From: Streptomyces sp. BA2
Lineage (GTDB): Bacteria; Actinomycetota; Actinomycetes; Streptomycetales; Streptomycetaceae
DNA length: 64,000 nt
NCBI RefSeq assembly: GCF_009769735.1
Contig: NZ_WSRO01000002.1
Span: forward strand, 6,807,001-6,871,000
Direction of reading: 5' to 3'
The position numbers were made by a program, and so were the translations under genes. Below, piece after piece: positions 41,759 to 51,172 of this stretch. Every line of letters starts with the position of its first letter. The stretch's first letter is position 1. The notes under the pieces are model-generated. The model had not been told where the DNA came from and made no database searches. It saw nothing but the letters and a program-made list of their open reading frames with translations.

Positions 41759-42589
41759 ATGCCTCGTCCTTTCGCCCGAACATTCACTGCGGCGCTGGCC
41801 CTTGTCGCCCCGGTGGTGGCGCTGCCGCTGGCCTCCCCGGCCCCCGCGTCCGCCGACAGCATCGTCATCGGGGGCAGTCCGGCCCGGGTGGCCGACAGCC
41901 CGTGGGTGGTGGCGCTGTCCAGCCGTGACCGGTTCGGGGGTACGCGTTCGGGACAGTTCTGCGGAGGCGTCGTGGTCGGGCGCTCGACTGTCCTCACCGC
42001 GGCGCACTGTCTGGGAGAGGAGGTCCTCGGAGTACGGCTGAGCGAGATGAGTGATCTGAAGGTGATCGCGGGCCGGGATGACCTGGGCACGTCGGAAGGC
42101 CGCGAGATTCCGGTGCGCGAGGCGTCGGTCAATCCGGAGTACGACAGTTACTCGAACTCCGGCGATGTCGCGGTGCTGTCGCTGGCGAACCCGCTTCCGC
42201 AGGGCTATGTGATTCCCATGGCCGGTGCGGGCGATCCGGCGTACGAACCGGGCACGCGCGCGGCGGTCTACGGGTGGGGTGACACGACGGGGTCGGGCGA
42301 TTACGCGCGGACGTTGCACTCCGCGCGTGTGCGCGTGCTGCCCGACTCGACGTGCAGCGAGGCCTACCCGGGAAGTTCTGACGGAACGTACACGGCCGCA
42401 TCCATGCTGTGTGCGGGGGAACTTGAAGGTGGCCGTGACGCCTGCCAGGGGGACAGCGGCGGTCCGCTTGTCGCGCGCGGGCGGCTGATCGGCCTGGTGT
42501 CGTGGGGGAGCGGCTGCGGGCGGGCCGGGAGTCCCGGGGTCTACACGCGGATCTCGGGCGTCGCGCGGGAGATGCCTCTGCGCGGCTGA
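41759..42589 (+). CDS. Secreted trypsin-family (S1) serine protease
   Basis: 276 residues from ATG at 41759 behind GTGAGGAG. Signal peptide ends ASPAPASA (cleavage near residue 32), and the mature enzyme begins close to IVIGG, so activation may need little more than signal cleavage. Triad: His83 (TAAHC), Asp136 (GDVAVL), Ser233 (GDSGGPL). Asp227 in DACQGDSGG marks trypsin specificity for Lys/Arg. Paired cysteines are conserved (FCGG/AHC, CSEAY..LCAG, ACQGD/GCGRAG). Unrelated in design to the two lipoprotein proteases at the left end of the window. It has its own promoter between hrdB and itself. Confidence 0.92.
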   Translation: MPRPFARTFTAALALVAPVVALPLASPAPASADSIVIGGSPARVADSPWVVALSSRDRFGGTRSGQFCGGVVVGRSTVLTAAHCLGEEVLGVRLSEMSDLKVIAGRDDLGTSEGREIPVREASVNPEYDSYSNSGDVAVLSLANPLPQGYVIPMAGAGDPAYEPGTRAAVYGWGDTTGSGDYARTLHSARVRVLPDSTCSEAYPGSSDGTYTAASMLCAGELEGGRDACQGDSGGPLVARGRLIGLVSWGSGCGRAGSPGVYTRISGVAREMPLRG

Positions 42590-42672
42590 AATTACGGGAG
42601 TTGTCCACGCGGGGAGTCTGGAGTGCCGCGAGGGACCGCCGAGGAGGTGCCTGGGCGCCCGTCTAACGCGAG

Positions 42673-42711
42673 CGGGCGGCCGTCCCTGGGGTTGGCAGGG
42701 GCGGCCGCCCG
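42673..42711. terminator. Hairpin terminator between trypsin gene and DUF7455 gene
   Basis: A 16-bp stem (42673-42688 with 42696-42711) with one G-T wobble and a seven-base loop lies between the convergent genes. Confidence 0.8.
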
Positions 42712-42759
42712 GTCACCGGCCTGGTGTGCGCCGGATGGCTCGTCGTGGGGTGCGAGGCG

Positions 42760-42987
42760 TCAGCGATCCTCGTCGTTGGTCTCAGGGACGGCCGTCAGCC
42801 GCTCCGTCTCGTCCTGTATCTCAGCGGCGATCTTCTTGAGTTCCGGCTCGAACTTGCGGCCATGGTGGGCGCAGAAGAGCAGTTCACCGCCGCTCAACAG
42901 GACGACGCGCAGGTATGCCTGGGCGCCGCAGCGGTCGCAGCGATCAGCGGCCGTCAGGGGGCTCGCGGGGGTCAGAACAGTAGTCAC
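42760..42987 (-). CDS. Small zinc-ribbon-like DUF7455 protein
   Basis: 75 residues from ATG at 42987. Cys17 and Cys20 (DRCDRCG), then Cys39 with His41/His42 (FCAHHGRKFEP), form a probable zinc site, typical of the small actinobacterial DUF7455 family; the C-terminal half (ELKKIAAEIQDETERL) is helical. Function unknown; in Streptomyces it commonly lies next to hrdB and the topoisomerase IV B gene, as here. The stop is downstream of the terminator shared with the trypsin gene. Confidence 0.8.
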   Translation of the reverse strand: MTTVLTPASPLTAADRCDRCGAQAYLRVVLLSGGELLFCAHHGRKFEPELKKIAAEIQDETERLTAVPETNDEDR

Positions 42988-43427
42988 GTCGCCTCTTCTC
43001 TAGCTCGACGAGCTGTCGTACCAGGGTCAACATCCAACCAGGCCGAAAACGTTCCCGCTCGTGGCTTTTCCTCGAAGTTTTTTCCGAGGCGGCTGTCTGC
43101 TGCCGGTTGGCGGCGAATGTGCCGTATTACGTCTCTCACGTGTCGTACGGTTTCGCGCTGTCTGTCAGGTCGGTCGTCCGCCGGCTGGGTTGCCGGTTGT
43201 TCATGAGGACGTGCCCGGAGCCTAAATGGTTCATGCCTGGAAGGGAACGTGACGTGCGCTTCACTCAATCGAGGGATCGAACAAGCGTGCGGCCCTGGAC
43301 TAGTGTGAGGTGAGACGAGGGTGGCGTTACAACGGCTCTACCAGGCCTCGGTACCCTCTGAGCGGCAACCGAAGCCGGGGCCTTACCCCAAGAGACCCCT
43401 TTTGAAATTCAGCGAGGAGCGAACCGC
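42988..43427. other. Divergent intergenic region between DUF7455 and parE
   Basis: 440 bp. It must carry promoters for both genes, but no convincing -35/-10 pair, operator or small gene was seen. An open frame on the minus strand here lacks a ribosome site and has no protein-like composition. Confidence 0.6.
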
Positions 43428-45551
43428 GTGACCGCCGAGACGTCCGTGCCGTCCACAGCGTTGCTGACCGGAGCAGACCGGGACGGTTCCAACTACACCG
43501 CGCGGCATCTGCTCGTCCTGGAGGGGCTCGAGGCCGTTCGCAAGCGCCCGGGCATGTACATCGGGTCGACGGACAGCCGTGGCCTGCTGCACTGCCTCTG
43601 GGAGATCATCGACAACTCCGTCGATGAGGCTCTGGGCGGCTACTGCGACCACATCGAAGTCATCCTCCACGACGACGCCTCCGTAGAGGTCCGGGACAAC
43701 GGCCGAGGCATCCCGGTGGATGTCGAGCCCAAGACCGGCCTCTCCGGAGTCGAGGTCGTCATGACGAAGCTCCACGCGGGCGGCAAGTTCGGTGGTGGCG
43801 CCTACGCTGCCTCCGGCGGCCTGCACGGTGTGGGTGCCTCCGTGGTGAACGCCCTCTCCGCGCGCCTCGACGTGGAAGTGGACCTCTCGGGTCACACCCA
43901 CGCGATCAGCTTCCGGCGTGGCGTCCCCGGGGCCTTCGCCAAGCCCGGCCCCGACGCCGACTTCGACTCGTCGGCCAAGCTGCGCAAGGTCAAGAAGATC
44001 CCCAAGACGCGCACCGGCACGCGCGTGCGCTACTGGGCCGACCGCCAGATCTTCCTCAAGGACGCCAAGCTCAACCTCGAGACGCTGCACCAGCGCGCCC
44101 GGCAGACCGCGTTCCTCGTGCCGGGCCTGACCATCGTCGTGCGCGACGAGTACGGTCTCGGAGAGGGCGGTACGAAGGGGGAGGAATCCTTCCGCTTCGA
44201 CGGCGGCATCAGCGAGTTCTGTGAGTACCTGGCCCAGGACAAGGCCGTCTGTGATGTCCTTCGCTTCACTGGGCAGGGCACCTTCAAGGAGACCGTCCCG
44301 GTCCTCGACGACCACGGCCAGATGACCCCCACCGAGGTCAACCGTGAGCTCGCCGTGGACGTCGCGCTGCGCTGGGGCACGGGTTACGACACGACGCTGC
44401 GGTCCTTCGTCAACATCATCGCCACCCCCAAGGGCGGCACCCATATGACGGGCTTCGAGCGCTCGCTCACCAAGACGATGAACGAGGTGCTGCGCACCCA
44501 GAAGGTGCTGCGTGTCGCCGAGGACGACATCGTCAAGGACGACGCCCTGGAGGGGCTGACCGCGGTCGTCACGGTCCGTCTCGCCGAGCCGCAGTTCGAG
44601 GGCCAGACCAAGGAGGTGCTCGGCACCTCGGCGGCCAACCGCATCGTCGCCAACGTCATCGCCAAGGAGCTCAAGGCGTTCCTGACGTCCACCAAGCGCG
44701 ATGCCAAGGCGCAGGCGCGCGCCGTGATGGAGAAGGCCGTCGCCGCGGCCCGCACGCGCATCGCGGCCCGGCAGCACAAGGACGCCCAGCGCCGGAAGAC
44801 GGCCCTGGAAACCTCCTCGCTGCCCGCGAAGCTCGCCGACTGCCGCAGTGACGACGTGGAGCGCAGCGAGCTCTTCATCGTCGAGGGGGACTCGGCGCTC
44901 GGCACCGCCAAGCTGGCGCGGAACTCCGAGTTCCAGGCACTCCTGCCGATCCGCGGCAAGATTCTCAACGTTCAGAAGGCGTCCGTGACGGACATGCTGA
45001 AGAACGCCGAGTGCGGCGCGATCATCCAGGTCATAGGGGCGGGGTCCGGCCGGACCTTCGACATCGACGCGGCGCGCTACGGGAAGATCATTCTTCTCGT
45101 CGACGCCGATGTCGACGGCGCGCACATCCGGATCCTGCTGCTCACCCTCTTCCAGCGCTACATGCGCCCGATGGTGGAGGCGGGCCGGGTCTTCGCGGCC
45201 GTGCCGCCCCTGCACCGGATCGAGCTGGTGCAGCCGAAGAAGGGCCAGGACAAGTACGTCTACACGTACTCGGACAGCGAGCTGCGCGAGACGCTCCTGG
45301 AGTACCAGCGCAAGGGGATCCGCTTCAAGGACTCCATCCAGCGCTACAAGGGCCTCGGCGAGATGGACGCGGATCAGCTCGCGGAGACCACCATGGACCC
45401 CCGCTTCCGCACCCTGCGGCGGGTCAACATCGGCGACCTGGACGCCGCCGAGCAGGTCTTCGATCTGCTGATGGGCAACGACGTGGCGCCCCGCAAGGAG
45501 TTCATCACGAGCTCGGCGGCGACGCTGGACCGTTCGCGCATCGACGCGTAG
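43428..45551 (+). CDS. parE: DNA topoisomerase IV subunit B (ParE, GyrB paralogue)
   Basis: 707 residues from GTG at 43428 with GAGGAG upstream. The ATPase subunit of the type II enzyme that decatenates chromosomes after replication. GHKL ATPase motifs: EIIDNSVDEA, DNGRGIPVD, GGLHGVGASVVNALS; TOPRIM: IVEGDSALGTAK and VDADVDGAHIRILLL; C-terminal QRYKGLGEMDADQL. The partner parC lies about 12 kb to the right on the opposite strand, the arrangement known in Streptomyces; the gyrA/gyrB pair is elsewhere. Decatenation has particular importance during sporulation, when many chromosomes are segregated together. Confidence 0.95.
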   Translation: MTAETSVPSTALLTGADRDGSNYTARHLLVLEGLEAVRKRPGMYIGSTDSRGLLHCLWEIIDNSVDEALGGYCDHIEVILHDDASVEVRDNGRGIPVDVEPKTGLSGVEVVMTKLHAGGKFGGGAYAASGGLHGVGASVVNALSARLDVEVDLSGHTHAISFRRGVPGAFAKPGPDADFDSSAKLRKVKKIPKTRTGTRVRYWADRQIFLKDAKLNLETLHQRARQTAFLVPGLTIVVRDEYGLGEGGTKGEESFRFDGGISEFCEYLAQDKAVCDVLRFTGQGTFKETVPVLDDHGQMTPTEVNRELAVDVALRWGTGYDTTLRSFVNIIATPKGGTHMTGFERSLTKTMNEVLRTQKVLRVAEDDIVKDDALEGLTAVVTVRLAEPQFEGQTKEVLGTSAANRIVANVIAKELKAFLTSTKRDAKAQARAVMEKAVAAARTRIAARQHKDAQRRKTALETSSLPAKLADCRSDDVERSELFIVEGDSALGTAKLARNSEFQALLPIRGKILNVQKASVTDMLKNAECGAIIQVIGAGSGRTFDIDAARYGKIILLVDADVDGAHIRILLLTLFQRYMRPMVEAGRVFAAVPPLHRIELVQPKKGQDKYVYTYSDSELRETLLEYQRKGIRFKDSIQRYKGLGEMDADQLAETTMDPRFRTLRRVNIGDLDAAEQVFDLLMGNDVAPRKEFITSSAATLDRSRIDA

Positions 45552-45606
45552 CGCACTCCACCCGCGGGGTCCACCCGTGGGGCGCCGGGCTCGGGTCTTC
45601 GATGAG

Positions 45607-45632
45607 GCTCTTCACCTGATGGGGTGAAGAGC
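45607..45632 (+). terminator. Hairpin after parE
   Basis: GCTCTTCACC (45607-45616) and GGTGAAGAGC (45623-45632) form a perfect 10-bp stem with a six-base loop, 55 bases after the parE stop. It could also be a regulatory hairpin in front of the DUF485 operon. Confidence 0.6.
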
Positions 45633-45714
45633 AGGGAGACAAGAGTCAGGGATCTTCCCGTTCTGTCCATCCTTGGGCACGCGGCCGAACAAGGCTGCGG
45701 ACAAGGAGAGTTCG

Positions 45715-46245
45715 GTGGAGAAGCACGACGGGCGCGATGCGGGGCAGGTGCGGACCAGCGATCCGAGGGATCCTTGGTACGACGCGCTTGCGTCCGGCTG
45801 GGGCGAGTTGGACGGCACGGGCGCGCCGGCGACCGTGGCGCCGCCCCGAGTCGCGCCGGAGCGGATCGCGAGCGCGGCCGACATCTACCTGGAGGTCCAG
45901 CGCAGCGCTGCCTTCCAGGAGGTGCGCGGCCGGTACCGGCGGTTTGTCTTTCCCGCAGTGGCCCTCTTCTTCACCTGGTACGTCGCGTACGTCGTGACGG
46001 CCACGACGGCACCGGGGCTGATGGCGCGGCCCGTCGCCGGATCCGTGAACGTCGCGATGCTCGCCGGTCTCAGCCAGTTCCTCACCACCTTCCTCCTGAC
46101 CTGGGCATACGCCCGCCACGCCCGGCTGCGCAGGGATCACGCGGCGCTCGATCTGCGCTGGGCCGTGTTCGAGCAGAAGCGGGAACAGGACCAGAAGCGG
46201 GTGCAGAAGCGCGAGCAGGAACTGGCCCGGGGGAGCGAGCGATGA
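45715..46245 (+). CDS. DUF485 membrane protein, partner of ActP-like symporter
   Basis: 176 residues from GTG at 45715 with AAGGAGAG four bases before; a possible TTG start 14 codons higher has no site. The DUF485 core contains two membrane helices (FPAVALFFTWYVAYVVTA and NVAMLAGLSQFLTTFLLTWAYA) and the YIDA-like spacing of YfaZ/YjcH family members, which lie before acetate permease actP in many bacteria. The N-terminal 60 residues and a charged C-terminal tail (EQKREQDQKRVQKREQEL, probably a coiled coil) are extra. Its stop overlaps the symporter start (ATGA), so translation is coupled. Confidence 0.85.
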   Translation: MEKHDGRDAGQVRTSDPRDPWYDALASGWGELDGTGAPATVAPPRVAPERIASAADIYLEVQRSAAFQEVRGRYRRFVFPAVALFFTWYVAYVVTATTAPGLMARPVAGSVNVAMLAGLSQFLTTFLLTWAYARHARLRRDHAALDLRWAVFEQKREQDQKRVQKREQELARGSER

Positions 46246-47834
46246 CCGGGGACCACCAGACGCTCGCGCTGCTGCTGTTCGGCGTGTTCGTGGCCGTCAC
46301 GCTCGCCATCACGACGTGGGTGAGCCGGAACCGGCACGGTTCGGCGGAGGAGTTCTACGCGGGCGGGCGGCTCTTCTCGCCCGTGGAGAATGGATTCGCC
46401 ATCGCGGGCGACTACATGTCGGCCGCTTCCTTCCTCGGCATCTCCGGACTGATCGCGCTCTTCGGGTACGACGGGCTGCTCTACTCGGTGGGCTTCCTCG
46501 TCGCCTGGCTCGTCGTGCTGTTCCTGGTGGCCGAACTGGTGCGCAACTGCGGCCGGTTCACGCTCGCCGACGTCGTCGCAGCCCGGATGCGAGAGCGGCC
46601 CGTGCGCATCGCGGCGGGAACTTCCTCGGTGACCGTGTCCGTTCTCTATCTGGTGGCGCAGATGGTGGGGGCGGGCTCACTGGTGGCGCTGCTGCTCGGC
46701 GGGACGAGCGGGGCGGCGCAGGCCTGGACGGTGATCGGCGTCGGTGCGCTCATGGTCATCTATGTGTCGTTGGGAGGGATGCGGGCCACTACCTGGATCC
46801 AGATCGTCAAGGCGGTCCTGCTGATGTGCGGCGCGATCGCGCTGACCGTGCTCGTTCTGGTGCGTTTCCACGGCGACTTCGACCAGTTGCTGCGGACCGC
46901 GGCCGACCGCAGCGGACACGGCAGCCAGTTCCTCGCGCCAGGGTTGAAGTACGGCGGTGACTGGACCTCGCGCCTGGACTTCATCAGCCTCGGGCTCGCG
47001 CTCGTCCTCGGCACGGCCGGGTTGCCGCACATCCTCTCGCGCTTCTACACGGTGCCGACCGCGCGGGCCGCCCGCCGCTCCGTCGTCTGGTCCATCGGCC
47101 TCATCGGCAGCTTCTACCTGATGACGATCGTGCTCGGCTTCGGCGCTGCCGCGATCGTGGGCTCCGATGCCGTGCGGGGATCGAATGCCGCTGGGAACAC
47201 GGCAGTTCCGCTTCTCGCGCTCGACCTGGGAGGCGGCGCGGACTCCACAGGAGGAACGGTTCTTTTCGCGATCGTCGCCGCGATCGCCTTCGCCACGATC
47301 CTCGCCGTCGTCGCCGGGATCACGCTCGCCTCATCGGCGTCCGTGGCCCACGACCTGTACGCGTCGCTGCGGCGCAAGCACGCGAAGCCGCGCAGCGAGG
47401 TGGCGGTGGCGCGCCTCGCGGCTGCCGGGATCGGTGTGGTCGCGATCGGCCTCGGGCTGCTCGCCCGGGATCTCAACGTCGCGTTCCTGGTGGGCCTCGC
47501 CTTCGCGGTCGCCGCGTCCGCGAATCTGCCTGTGCTGCTCTATTCGCTGTTCTGGCGGAACTTCACCACGCGGGGAGCGGTCTGGTCGGTCTACGGCGGC
47601 CTGGTGCCCTCCCTGGTGCTCGTTGTGCTCTCACCCGTGGTCTCCGGAGGGCCGAACTCTCTCTTCCCAGGGGTGGACTTCCAGTACTTCCCGCTGGAGA
47701 ACCCGGGTCTCGTCTCCATCCCGCTGGGCTTCCTCGCCGGATGGCTGGGCACCGTCACCTCGCCGGAGCCCGCGGACGAGGCCAAGCACGCGGAGACCGA
47801 GGTGCGCTCGCTCACCGGGGCGGGAGCGGCGTAA
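46242..47834 (+). CDS. Cation/acetate symporter (ActP-like, SSS family)
   Basis: 530 residues from ATG at 46242, overlapping the DUF485 gene by four bases. A sodium-coupled transporter for acetate or similar short carboxylates: thirteen hydrophobic segments, GDYMSAASFLGISG near the start, NCGRFTLADVVAARM, GLPHILSRFYTVP and SVAHDLYASL match the acetate-permease branch. Downstream and convergent is a CitA/CitB-like two-component system, which may sense the transported carboxylate, although it is read toward this gene and not shown to control it. Actual substrate (acetate, propionate or pyruvate) is not resolved by sequence. Confidence 0.9.
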   Translation: MTGDHQTLALLLFGVFVAVTLAITTWVSRNRHGSAEEFYAGGRLFSPVENGFAIAGDYMSAASFLGISGLIALFGYDGLLYSVGFLVAWLVVLFLVAELVRNCGRFTLADVVAARMRERPVRIAAGTSSVTVSVLYLVAQMVGAGSLVALLLGGTSGAAQAWTVIGVGALMVIYVSLGGMRATTWIQIVKAVLLMCGAIALTVLVLVRFHGDFDQLLRTAADRSGHGSQFLAPGLKYGGDWTSRLDFISLGLALVLGTAGLPHILSRFYTVPTARAARRSVVWSIGLIGSFYLMTIVLGFGAAAIVGSDAVRGSNAAGNTAVPLLALDLGGGADSTGGTVLFAIVAAIAFATILAVVAGITLASSASVAHDLYASLRRKHAKPRSEVAVARLAAAGIGVVAIGLGLLARDLNVAFLVGLAFAVAASANLPVLLYSLFWRNFTTRGAVWSVYGGLVPSLVLVVLSPVVSGGPNSLFPGVDFQYFPLENPGLVSIPLGFLAGWLGTVTSPEPADEAKHAETEVRSLTGAGAA

Positions 47835-47860
47835 CCGCCCTCCAGGCGCGCCACGCACGG

Positions 47861-48541
47861 TCAGGAGACGCTGGACGCCCATTCGTAGCGGTGCTCCGGG
47901 CGGCCCGTGTCACCGTACTTGAGGCTGAGCCGGACCCGGCCCGAGCGCTCCAGGAGCTTCAGATAGCGCTGGGCCGTCTGACGGCTCAGCCGGGTGCGGT
48001 CGGCCAACTCCTGCGCGGACAGTGGCCCTTCCGCGCCCATCAAGGCCCTGCGGACCAGCTCGGCCGTGGTGGGGGAGTGCCCTTTGGGCAGCTCCGGTGC
48101 CGGTGTCGCCGAGAGCGCGCCGAAGATGCGGTCGACCTCGGCCTGTTCGGCCTCGCCCCCGCCGTCCAGCGTGCGGCGCAAGGTCGCGTACGCGTCGAGC
48201 TTCGCGCGAAGTCCCGCGTAGGAGAACGGCTTGACCAGGTACTGCAGGGCGCCGTGGCGCATCGCGGCCTGAACGGTGGCGACGTCGCGCGCGGCGGTCA
48301 CCATGATCACGTCGGTCTGGTGGCCGCGCTCCCGCAGCGTACGGACCACCGCGAGACCCGTCTCGTCCGGCAGGTAGTGGTCGAGGAGCACCAGGTCGAC
48401 GGGGAGCTCCTCGACGAGCCGCAGCGCCTCGGCCGCGCTGTGGGCCTTGGCGGCCACTCGGAAGCCGGGGACCTTCGCCACATAGGCGGCGTTGACGTCC
48501 GCGACCCGGACGTCGTCGTCCACGACGAGCACCTCGATCAT
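47861..48541 (-). CDS. Response regulator of CitB/DcuR type
   Basis: 226 residues from ATG at 48541, overlapping the kinase stop by four bases. The receiver has the acidic pair VVDDD, the phospho-acceptor Asp54 (LVLLDHYLPDETG) and Lys104 in YLVKPF. The output domain (HSPTTAELVRRALMGAEGPLSAQELADRTRLSRQTAQRYLKLLE) is the CitB/DcuR helix-turn-helix. With the kinase it forms a carboxylate-sensing pair; likely targets are the ActP-like symporter operon and perhaps central carboxylate metabolism, by analogy with citrate, malate and fumarate systems. Confidence 0.92.
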   Translation of the reverse strand: MIEVLVVDDDVRVADVNAAYVAKVPGFRVAAKAHSAAEALRLVEELPVDLVLLDHYLPDETGLAVVRTLRERGHQTDVIMVTAARDVATVQAAMRHGALQYLVKPFSYAGLRAKLDAYATLRRTLDGGGEAEQAEVDRIFGALSATPAPELPKGHSPTTAELVRRALMGAEGPLSAQELADRTRLSRQTAQRYLKLLERSGRVRLSLKYGDTGRPEHRYEWASSVS

Positions 48542-50196
48542 CGTGTCTCCTCCGTGGGGGCCAGATCGGACGTGGGGGCCAGTTCCGGCTGGGCGAGGGC
48601 TTCGGGCAGGATGACGGTGAACTCGGCGCCCCCTTCGGGGGAAGCGTCGGCCCGTGCGCTGCCGCCCTGCCGCTCGGCGAGCCTGCGGACCAGGGCGAGC
48701 CCGATGCCGCGCTTGCCGTGCGCCGGAGGCTCCTTGGTGGACCAGCCCTCGGTGAAGATCGTCTCGCGTTGCTCGGGCGGTACGCCAGGCCCTGTGTCGC
48801 TCACCCGCAGGACGACGGCGCGTCCCTCGGTGCGCAGGTCGACCTCCACGCGCGCGTGGAGGGTGCCCGCCGCCGCGTCGAGCGCGTTGTCGACGAGATT
48901 GCCGACGATGGTGACCAGGCCGCCCGGGTCGATCAGGCGGTCGGGCAGCGCGGTGTCGCGCGGGACGGCGAGGACGACCCCGCGCTCCGCGGCGACCGTG
49001 GCCTTGCCCACCAGGAGCGCGGCGAGCAGCGGATCGCCGATCTTCTCCGTGATCTGCTCGGCGGTGACCCGGTGCGCGCCCGCCACCTCGCCGACGAACT
49101 CCGCCGCCTCCTCGTACATCTCAAGCTCCAGGAGGCCGAGCAGTGTGTGCATGCGGTTGGCGTGTTCGTGGTCCTGGGCGCGCAGGGCGTCGATGAGGCC
49201 GCGGGTGGAGTCCAGTTCGCGGCCCAGCTGCTCAAGTTCGGTGCGGTCGCGCAGGGTGGCGACGGCGCCTCCGTCGTCCGTGGGCATGCGGTTGGCGACC
49301 AGGACGCGCTGGCCGCGGACGGTCAGGAGGTCGGTGCCGGTGACCCGTCCGGCGAGCACGTCGGTCGTACGTCCCGGGCCGAGCGCGGTGTCGAGCGGTT
49401 GCCCGATGGCTTCCGCTCCGAGGCCGAGGAGGCGCTGGGCCTCGTCGTTGAGGAGCCGGACGCGCCCCGCGCGGTCCAGGGCCACCACGCCTTCGCGGAT
49501 GCTGTGCAGCATGGCCTCGCGTTCCGCAAGGAGCGCCGAGATATCGGAGAAGGCCAGATCACGGGTCTGCCGCTGCACCCTGCGCGAGATCAGATAGGCG
49601 GCGAGGGCGCCGACGGCGAGGGCCCCGCCCGCGTAGGCGAAGAGCCCGGGGATCGCGTGGATGAGGCGGGCGCGGACGCTGTCGTACTCGATGCCTACGG
49701 AGACGGCGCCCACGATGTCCCCGTCGATGTCCCGCAGCGGTACCTTGCCGCGGGCAGAGCGGCCCAGAGTGCCGTCGTCGATTTCCATGACCTCGCCACC
49801 GGCGAGCGCGTCGCTCGGGTCGGTGGACACGACCCGGCCGATCTCGTCGCGGTCCGTGTGGGACCAGCGCACACCGTCCTTGTTCATGATCACGACGTAC
49901 TCGGCGCCGCTGGCGCGCCGGATCCGTTCCGCTTCCGCCTGCACGGGCCCGTCGACGGTCGGCTTCGATGAGCTCAGGTCGTCGGCGATCTGTGGTTGGG
50001 CGGCCGTGGTCTGCGCGATGGCGAGCGCACGGCGCATCGCCTGATCGTCCAGCTGATCGCTGAGCGGCGCGAGGAAGAGCCCCGTGGCGAGCACGGCGAC
50101 CCCCGCGGCGATCGCCAGCTGCATCAGCAGCACCTGCGAGAAGACGCGCCGCGGCAGGCCGAGGCGGAGTCGTCGCGCAGGGGAGGTCGGGCTCAT
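48538..50196 (-). CDS. Sensor histidine kinase of CitA/DcuS type
   Basis: 552 residues from ATG at 50196. Two membrane helices (VFSQVLLMQLAIAAGVAVLATGLFLAPL and LFAYAGGALAVGALAAYLI) bracket an extracellular PAS/Cache sensor of about 130 residues, which in relatives binds citrate, malate or fumarate. A cytoplasmic PAS domain (EGVVALDRAGRVRLLNDEAQRLLGL) follows, then the SPOB-type dimerisation region with the phosphorylated His in DHEHANRMHTLLGLLELE (near residue 345) and the ATPase (VGNLVDNALDAAAG, DTGPGVPPE, GIGLALVRRL). It is cotranscribed with the response regulator. Ligand not deducible. Confidence 0.93.
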   Translation of the reverse strand: MSPTSPARRLRLGLPRRVFSQVLLMQLAIAAGVAVLATGLFLAPLSDQLDDQAMRRALAIAQTTAAQPQIADDLSSSKPTVDGPVQAEAERIRRASGAEYVVIMNKDGVRWSHTDRDEIGRVVSTDPSDALAGGEVMEIDDGTLGRSARGKVPLRDIDGDIVGAVSVGIEYDSVRARLIHAIPGLFAYAGGALAVGALAAYLISRRVQRQTRDLAFSDISALLAEREAMLHSIREGVVALDRAGRVRLLNDEAQRLLGLGAEAIGQPLDTALGPGRTTDVLAGRVTGTDLLTVRGQRVLVANRMPTDDGGAVATLRDRTELEQLGRELDSTRGLIDALRAQDHEHANRMHTLLGLLELEMYEEAAEFVGEVAGAHRVTAEQITEKIGDPLLAALLVGKATVAAERGVVLAVPRDTALPDRLIDPGGLVTIVGNLVDNALDAAAGTLHARVEVDLRTEGRAVVLRVSDTGPGVPPEQRETIFTEGWSTKEPPAHGKRGIGLALVRRLAERQGGSARADASPEGGAEFTVILPEALAQPELAPTSDLAPTEETR

Positions 50197-50224
50197 GTGT
50201 ACGAACGGTACGGCGAGCGGAGGG

Positions 50225-51172
50225 CTACTCCGAAGTCACTGTGGCGGGGATCTCCTGCGCGGCCCCGTACGCGATAGGCCGCACCGCCACGACATCCATG
50301 CGTGCCGGGGCCGCCAGCGCCGCGCCGCAGCTCTCCGGCCGCAGCGGCAGCGAGGCCCCCTGGACGACCGTCACGCGCCACTGCCGTCCGTCGGTGTGGG
50401 CCACCGTCACGTCCCAGCGAGGGGCCGTGCCGGCCGTGTGGACGACGCTCAGGGCACCGGCGGCGTCCTCGCCCGTCGCGGTGCGCACCGCGAGCTCGGC
50501 GGCCTGTCCGGGGCGGTCCCAGGCGGAACTGCCCCGGCAGCCTTCGGTGACGACGCGGCCCGTACGCACCCCTTCGAGGATCTCCTTGACGGCGGCCTGA
50601 CCGGAGCGGCCGTACGCGTAGCCGTAGGGCAGGACCAGCAGCGTGGGGGAGAAGCGGTGACCACCCAGATGAGTGACTTCCCAGACGCCCTGTTCACCTG
50701 ACGTGGCGAGCTCGGCGGCGAGCGGCCTGCCCAGGACTGCGCAGCAGCGGTCACGCTTGCCGTTCGTGCAGACCAGGGCGAGCGGGTCGCCCGTGTGCGG
50801 GGTGCCGAATCCGCCGTGGTCACCCGCGCCGAGAGCCGCGAGGTCGAGGTCGAGCAACTCCTCCGGCCTGTCCGTGACATGGCCGCGCAGCCAGGTGTTG
50901 CCGGGCGCGGTGTGGGCCACGTACACCCGTCGGCGTGCCGAGGGATGGCTGTCCGCGTGACGGCCGGGACGGCGGATGAGCGCGATGCGTACGCCGGTTC
51001 CCTCGGCGGCGGCCTCCAAGGCGCGGCCGACCTCCGGATCCAGGTGGCTCGAAGTGAGCGCTCTGGCGCCCCACGGACCCGGCTGTTCAAGCAGCAGCCA
51101 GGTCCTGGCGGTGGCCGCGGTCCCCGCGAGCGGCTCGTCCAGATCCCGCGAAGCGGTGGTGCAGGTACTCAC
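50225..51172 (-). CDS. Sucrase/ferredoxin-like (thioredoxin-like ferredoxin) protein
   Basis: 315 residues from GTG at 51172. Motifs CTNGKRDRCC and EVTHLGGHRFSP are diagnostic of the sucrase/ferredoxin-like family, which carries a thioredoxin-fold 2Fe-2S type domain. Actinobacterial members have been associated with iron acquisition, perhaps reductive release of iron from siderophores (inference). A sequence resembling the actinobacterial iron box lies directly upstream, abutting the start codon, which fits iron repression. Since there is no space for a ribosome site between that box and the GTG, the transcript may be leaderless or the true start may be later. Confidence 0.85.
   Translation of the reverse strand: MSTCTTASRDLDEPLAGTAATARTWLLLEQPGPWGARALTSSHLDPEVGRALEAAAEGTGVRIALIRRPGRHADSHPSARRRVYVAHTAPGNTWLRGHVTDRPEELLDLDLAALGAGDHGGFGTPHTGDPLALVCTNGKRDRCCAVLGRPLAAELATSGEQGVWEVTHLGGHRFSPTLLVLPYGYAYGRSGQAAVKEILEGVRTGRVVTEGCRGSSAWDRPGQAAELAVRTATGEDAAGALSVVHTAGTAPRWDVTVAHTDGRQWRVTVVQGASLPLRPESCGAALAAPARMDVVAVRPIAYGAAQEIPATVTSE

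Noticed and set aside
42600..42608. TTGTCCACG near the trypsin 3' end as a DnaA box
   Set aside because: One mismatch, single copy and at a gene end; not comparable with the exact pair at 31680-31723.
42984..43268. 94-codon open frame on the minus strand in front of DUF7455
   Set aside because: No ribosome site, unlikely composition (Arg-rich), and it lies in a promoter region; treated as a chance frame.
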